This document shows positions 63,814 to 64,000 of a DNA stretch of 64,000 nucleotides, one piece after another. Source of the stretch: Rachycentron canadum (lineage: Eukaryota; Chordata; Actinopteri; Carangiformes; Rachycentridae); the NCBI GenBank assembly GCA_038496675.1, contig CM076651.1, positions 8,426,657-8,490,656 of the forward strand, written 5' to 3'. How positions within the stretch are numbered: position 1 is the stretch's first letter; the number at the start of each line of letters is the position of its first letter. Under the pieces are notes generated by a model. That model was not told where the DNA came from and did no database searches. It worked only from the letters and a program-made list of their open reading frames with translations. Made by a program: the position numbers and the translations under genes.

Positions 63814-64000
63814 GTAAGCTCTGTCTTTTTTATCTCAACTCTCTGATAACAACATGGCTTCCTTCTTGTTGTTGTGCTGACTGTTAGTTTCTCATGATGA
63901 ACGTGCACACCTTAAAATCAGTTTAGTGTGCAGTAGGAGGAGCTGGGGTGGATTGGAGGCCTTGCCAGGCCTCTCTGCTCCACAGTGCTGAGGAGGGGGG

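Overview
This is a window of vertebrate nuclear DNA, almost certainly from a ray-finned (teleost) fish. The signs are one spliced multi-exon gene with short introns, a eukaryotic tRNA gene with internal A and B boxes, many (CA)n/(TG)n and (CT)n microsatellites, and decayed interspersed repeats of types common in teleosts: tRNA-headed SINEs, a Tc1/mariner relic, a hAT-like element and LINE tails. There are no operons, phage or CRISPR arrays. Nearly all short open reading frames here are chance or low-complexity frames. The base-level reading below was done by eye, without alignments.

The one securely identified protein gene is tram1 (translocating chain-associated membrane protein 1), on the minus strand at 54,093-59,965. 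All 11 coding exons could be assembled with matching phases into a 369-residue protein. One intron has a GC-AG boundary instead of GT-AG. Its 3' UTR probably runs leftward to a poly(A) signal near 50,840, and its promoter lies just right of 59,965. To its right are a cluster of ACGT-core promoter-like motifs (61,536-61,660), a strong CTCF-type motif (61,981) and an intact tRNA-Lys(CTT) gene (62,120-62,192). At the right edge (63,629-63,813) there may be the first exon of an unidentified plus-strand gene.

Left of tram1, 40-51 kb is repeat-bearing intergenic DNA. A CpG-rich, promoter-like block at 39.84-40.11 kb has a minus-strand AAGATGGCGG motif, an inverted CCAAT box and a splice donor. Since NCOA2 and TRAM1 are adjacent and co-oriented in mammals, with NCOA2 downstream of TRAM1, I infer that this block may be the noncoding first exon of ncoa2. 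The leftmost 39.8 kb would then be its 5' intronic territory. No ncoa2 coding exon was recognised, so this is a hypothesis. That 39.8 kb holds microsatellites, long purine/pyrimidine tracts, decayed transposons, a 390-base assembly gap (31,857-32,246) and several unique, homeobox-motif-rich blocks that could be conserved enhancers.

I found no convincing new biological system. The most checkable observations are the GC-AG intron in tram1, a perfect 18-bp-arm hairpin in tram1 intron 3, the arrangement of CTCF-like motifs around the gene, the ACGT-core cluster with its 5' splice donors, and the candidate ncoa2 promoter.
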